Of a stretch of DNA of 64,000 bases, positions 61,340 through 64,000 are shown piece after piece. Origin of the DNA: Variovorax boronicumulans. Its GTDB lineage: Bacteria; Pseudomonadota; Gammaproteobacteria; Burkholderiales; Burkholderiaceae_C. How positions within the stretch are numbered: position 1 is the first letter of the stretch; every line of letters starts with the position of its first letter. The stretch lies in NCBI RefSeq assembly GCF_029892485.1, contig NZ_JARXVG010000018.1, positions 34,608-98,607 on the forward strand. The letters are read 5' to 3'. The position numbers and the translations under genes were made by a program. The notes under the pieces were generated by a model that saw only the letters and a program-made list of their open reading frames with translations, had not been told where the DNA came from and ran no database searches.

Positions 61340-61830
61340 GCGGCGAGGTCGAAAAGACCGGCGTGGGCCGCACGCTGGGCTACCTGGCATGGGTCGTCGT
61401 GATGGCCTTCTTCTTCGCCAACGCCGAGATCCAGATCGAAGGCGGCGCGGGCTGGGCCACGTCGCTGCCCACCTGGCGCATCGAGAACAGCATCTGGCTG
61501 GACCTGTTCTGGGGCGGGCGCGCGATGACCGGCTACCACGCCTGGGTCTTCACCTTCATGGCGCTGGTGTTCTTCTCGCCGCTGGCGTTCAACGGCCGGT
61601 GGACCTGGCGCAACGTGGGGCTCGCGGTCGCGGGGCTGATCGTGTTCTGGGTGTGCGAAGACTTCCTGTGGTTCCTGATCAACCCGGCCTTCGGCTGGGC
61701 ACGCTTCAACCCGGTCGATGCGTTCTGGCACAAGCACTGGCTGTGGGGCGCGCCGGTCGATTACTGGGGCGGCCTCGCCGTGGCCGCGCTGATTCTCACG
61801 GTGCGCCATTGGCGTCGGCGCGCGCGATGA
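61336..61830 (+). CDS. Small multi-pass membrane protein of unknown function
   Basis: Protein of 164 residues with about four transmembrane helices: LGYLAWVVVMAFFFANAEI, HAWVFTFMALVFFSPLAF, VGLAVAGLIVFWVCEDFLWFLI and WGGLAVAALILTV. GTG 61336 overlaps the glycosyltransferase stop, and its end overlaps the phosphatase start (ATGA). No family recognised. Position implies a role in the lipid pathway, for example as an anchor or transporter. Confidence 0.78.
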   Translation: MSGEVEKTGVGRTLGYLAWVVVMAFFFANAEIQIEGGAGWATSLPTWRIENSIWLDLFWGGRAMTGYHAWVFTFMALVFFSPLAFNGRWTWRNVGLAVAGLIVFWVCEDFLWFLINPAFGWARFNPVDAFWHKHWLWGAPVDYWGGLAVAALILTVRHWRRRAR

Positions 61831-62369
61831 CGGCAGCGAAGAACGACGACCTGCGCCCCGGCCACTGGGCCGATCCGCTGGACGAACTGCAGGTCGAGAA
61901 CCTGCACCGCATCACGCCCACGCTGTACCGCAGCGCTCAGCCGCGGCGCGCGAACGTGGCGGCGCTGCAGTCGCTGGGCATCCGCACCATCGTGAGCCTG
62001 CGATCGTTCAACGACGACAAGAAGGTGTTCGCGGGCAGTGGCATCCGGCTGGTGCGCGTGCCGATCAACACCTGGTCCATCGACGATGCCAAGGTGCTGC
62101 GCGCACTGGTCGCGATTCGCGAGGCCGAGAAGCAGGGGCCGGTGCTGATCCATTGCATGCACGGCGCCGACCGCACGGGCGTGGTGGCCGCCGTCTACCG
62201 CATGGCTGTGCAGGACTGGGACAAGGACAGCGCGCGCCAGGAAATGCTGCGCGGCGGCTACGGCTATCACACGCTGTGGCGCAACATTCCGCGTTACATC
62301 GAGCGGCTCGATCCGCACAGGATGCGGCACGCCCTGGCCCATGCCCCGGTGATTCCGGTGGTGTCCTGA
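61827..62369 (+). CDS. Dual-specificity-type phosphatase
   Basis: Protein of 180 residues with the cysteine-phosphatase loop HCMHGADRTG (C110, R116), preceded by LYRSAQPRRANVAALQSLGIRTIVSLR, where the conserved RSAQP motif is typical. Such enzymes can remove phosphate from lipids (PTPMT1-like phosphatidylglycerophosphate phosphatases) or from proteins. It is last in a three-gene overlapping operon with the glycolipid-type glycosyltransferase, so a lipid phosphate is a good candidate substrate. Inference. Confidence 0.85.
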   Translation: MTAAKNDDLRPGHWADPLDELQVENLHRITPTLYRSAQPRRANVAALQSLGIRTIVSLRSFNDDKKVFAGSGIRLVRVPINTWSIDDAKVLRALVAIREAEKQGPVLIHCMHGADRTGVVAAVYRMAVQDWDKDSARQEMLRGGYGYHTLWRNIPRYIERLDPHRMRHALAHAPVIPVVS

Positions 62370-62459
62370 AGGCGCCTGCAGTTTTCAGGACCCGCTCCTA
62401 TACTGGCCGCCCCGTGGCCGATGGCCATCTCCGAACGACCTTTCTAAGAGGCTTCTTCC

Positions 62460-63590
62460 ATGGCGCTCCAACTCCGCTCTCTCGTCCGCTCGAACGGCGA
62501 ACTCGAACTCTCGCTGCACGACGAACCGATCCCCGAACCCAAGGCCGATGAAGTGATCGTGCGCGTCGAGGCATCGCCGATGAACCCGTCGGACCTGGGC
62601 CTCCTGTTCGGCGCCGCCGACATGAGCACGGCGAGGGCATCGGGCACCGCAGACCGCCCGGTCGTCACCGCCATCGTCCCCGAACGCGCGCGGCCTTCGA
62701 TGGCCGCGCGGCTCGACCAGTCGATGCCGGTCGGCAACGAAGGCGCGGGCGTGGTGGTCAAGGCTGGTTCGTCGCCGGCCGCGCAGGCGCTGCTCGGCAA
62801 GACCGTGGCCGCCATCGGTGGCGCGATGTACTCGCAGTACCGCGCCCTTTCCGCTGCGCAATGCCTGGAACTGCCTCCCGGCACGACGCCGGCCGAAGGC
62901 GCATCGTGCTTCGTCAACCCGCTCACGTCGTTGAGCATGGTCGAGACGATGCGGCGCGAAGGCCACACGGCGTTGGTGCACACGGCGGCCGCCTCCAACC
63001 TGGGGCAGATGCTCAACAAGATCTGCCAGAAGGACGGCATCGACCTCGTCAACATCGTGCGCAAGCCCGAGCAGGAAGCGCTGCTGCGCGGCCTCGGCGC
63101 GAAGTACGTGTGCAACGCGACCTCGCCGACCTTTCTCGAAGACCTGACGCAGGCGCTGGTCGACACCGGCGCCACGCTCGCCTTCGACGCGACAGGCGGC
63201 GGCAAGCTCGCGGGCCAGATCCTCGGCTGCATGGAAGCGGCGCTGAACCGCACCGCCAAGGAATACAGCCGCTACGGCTCGACCACGCACAAGCAGGTCT
63301 ACATCTACGGCGGCCTGGACCGCAACCCGACGGAGTTCGTGCGCAACTTCGGCATGGCATGGGGGATGGGCGGGTGGCTGCTGTTTCCGTTCCTGCAGAA
63401 GCTGGGGGCTGAGGGGACGCAGCGGCTGAAGGCGCGTGTGGTCGCTGAACTGAAGACGACGTTCGCCAGCAAGTACACGCGTGAAGTCTCGTTATTCGAA
63501 GCGCTGCAACTCGATGCTATCGGGGTGTATGGCAAGCAAGCTACGGGGGAGAAGTTCTTGCTGAATCCCAACAAGGGCATCGCGGCCTGA
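62460..63590 (+). CDS. Medium-chain dehydrogenase/quinone reductase-like protein
   Basis: Cytoplasmic oxidoreductase of 376 residues. NPSDLGLLFGAADM in the GroES-like part lacks the zinc cysteine, so the enzyme is likely zinc-free. The nucleotide site is in HTAAASNLGQMLNKICQKDGIDLVNIVRK, which reads as a variant of the GxGxxG pocket. AAGAGG lies 8 nt before ATG 62460. It stands alone after the phosphatase. Substrate unknown. Confidence 0.85.
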   Translation: MALQLRSLVRSNGELELSLHDEPIPEPKADEVIVRVEASPMNPSDLGLLFGAADMSTARASGTADRPVVTAIVPERARPSMAARLDQSMPVGNEGAGVVVKAGSSPAAQALLGKTVAAIGGAMYSQYRALSAAQCLELPPGTTPAEGASCFVNPLTSLSMVETMRREGHTALVHTAAASNLGQMLNKICQKDGIDLVNIVRKPEQEALLRGLGAKYVCNATSPTFLEDLTQALVDTGATLAFDATGGGKLAGQILGCMEAALNRTAKEYSRYGSTTHKQVYIYGGLDRNPTEFVRNFGMAWGMGGWLLFPFLQKLGAEGTQRLKARVVAELKTTFASKYTREVSLFEALQLDAIGVYGKQATGEKFLLNPNKGIAA

Positions 63591-64000
63591 TTCTTTTCCT
63601 TGGCGGAGGGCGCCCGGTACACGGTGCGGCGCAGCCGGCCCCACTGTGCCGGCCCTTCGGGCTTCCCTGCGGTGCTCGCGTTTCGCGGGGTCTCGCAGAA
63701 CTCGCTGCGCTCAAACAGCTGCGAGCCCTGATCCGCGAAACGCTGCGCTCCTCGGCGGCACAGAGGGGCCAACTGCGCCGCACCGCATACCGGGCGCCTG
63801 TCGTGAAGTTGATGCCGTCTGCCCTCACCCCAGCCCTCTCCCAGAGGGAGAGGGACCAAGACCCGAAGCGGACTCCAAAGTGAGGTGATCGACAACCGCG
63901 CTCATTGCGGCGATGGGTGCTGTGCCCTTGGGCGGCCGTTGAGGCACCGCCGAGCAGCGCAGCGACGGGCGGATCAGGGCTCGCCGCTGTTTGAGCGGAA
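63591..64000. repeat. 410-bp gene-free end with palindromic repeats
   Basis: 63609-63650 and 63757-63798 are 42-base inverted arms matching at 37 positions. Within lie an 11-bp perfect inverted repeat (63678-63688 with 63733-63743) and a 7-bp one (63692-63698 with 63719-63725). A third REP-like hairpin (CCCTCTCCC/GGGAGAGGG) is at 63834-63854. At 63970-63997 a segment matches the reverse complement of 63709-63736 at 27 of 28 bases, so a second element begins at the window end. No gene. Confidence 0.75.

Noticed and set aside
63591..64000. CRISPR array from repeated short sequences
   Set aside because: The repeats are inverted and nested, not regularly spaced direct repeats with unique spacers.

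Overview
The window is high-GC DNA (roughly two thirds G+C by eye) with dense, mostly short-gapped genes. It looks like a chromosomal segment of a betaproteobacterium of the Comamonadaceae, most likely Variovorax or a close relative. This is inferred from the gene mix: several orphan Bug/TctC-type solute receptors, many LysR regulators with divergent targets, a CaiB/acyl-CoA dehydrogenase operon, and REP-like palindromes. I saw no rRNA or tRNA gene, CRISPR array, transposase or prophage gene.

Layout. 1-14100: the end of a TRAP transporter permease, an exported dikinase-like protein, glutathione reductase (gor), a ketopantoate-reductase-type enzyme divergent from AMP nucleosidase (amn), a Tat-exported Bug receptor, an ArsR-type regulator divergent from a cytochrome P450, a GST plus flavin/PLP-oxidase-fold pair divergent from a LysR gene, and a lipoprotein/secreted-protein pair. 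14228-19418: a NodIJ-like ABC-2 exporter, the ohrR-ohr peroxide pair, a DUF2855 protein and the srkA stress kinase. 19409-24286: a LysR gene divergent from an acyl-CoA dehydrogenase / Bug receptor / CoA-transferase operon. 24272-29628: ugd, then a four-gene operon (GT2, secreted protein, ferritin-like protein, GT-B) that matches no pathway I know.

29629-41034 is one long minus-strand block. It starts with htpG, followed by a coupled lipoprotein and a five-gene SWIM / DUF5691 / MoxR-AAA+ / DUF5682 / vWA cassette resembling E. coli yehLMPQ, and ends with a Bug receptor. 41316-46960 is a tightly overlapping six-gene operon. It encodes an outer-membrane beta-barrel with a Cna-B/SdrD-like C-terminal domain, four exported small proteins of fimbrial-subunit character and a PapD-like chaperone, but no recognisable FimD usher. 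I consider it the best candidate for an undescribed surface-assembly system.

46992-64000: an orphan solute-binding protein, a LysR/dehydrogenase divergent pair, aqpZ, a two-component system with a small repeat-containing exported protein that shares its apparent binding site, an AlkZ-like DNA glycosylase candidate, an RluF-type pseudouridine synthase, a lower-GC unknown membrane protein, the NAD-salvage pair nadM-nadV, a glycolipid-type glycosyltransferase / membrane protein / phosphatase operon and a quinone-reductase-like dehydrogenase. Two intergenic regions (59881-60136 and 63609-63798) are elaborate nested palindromes.
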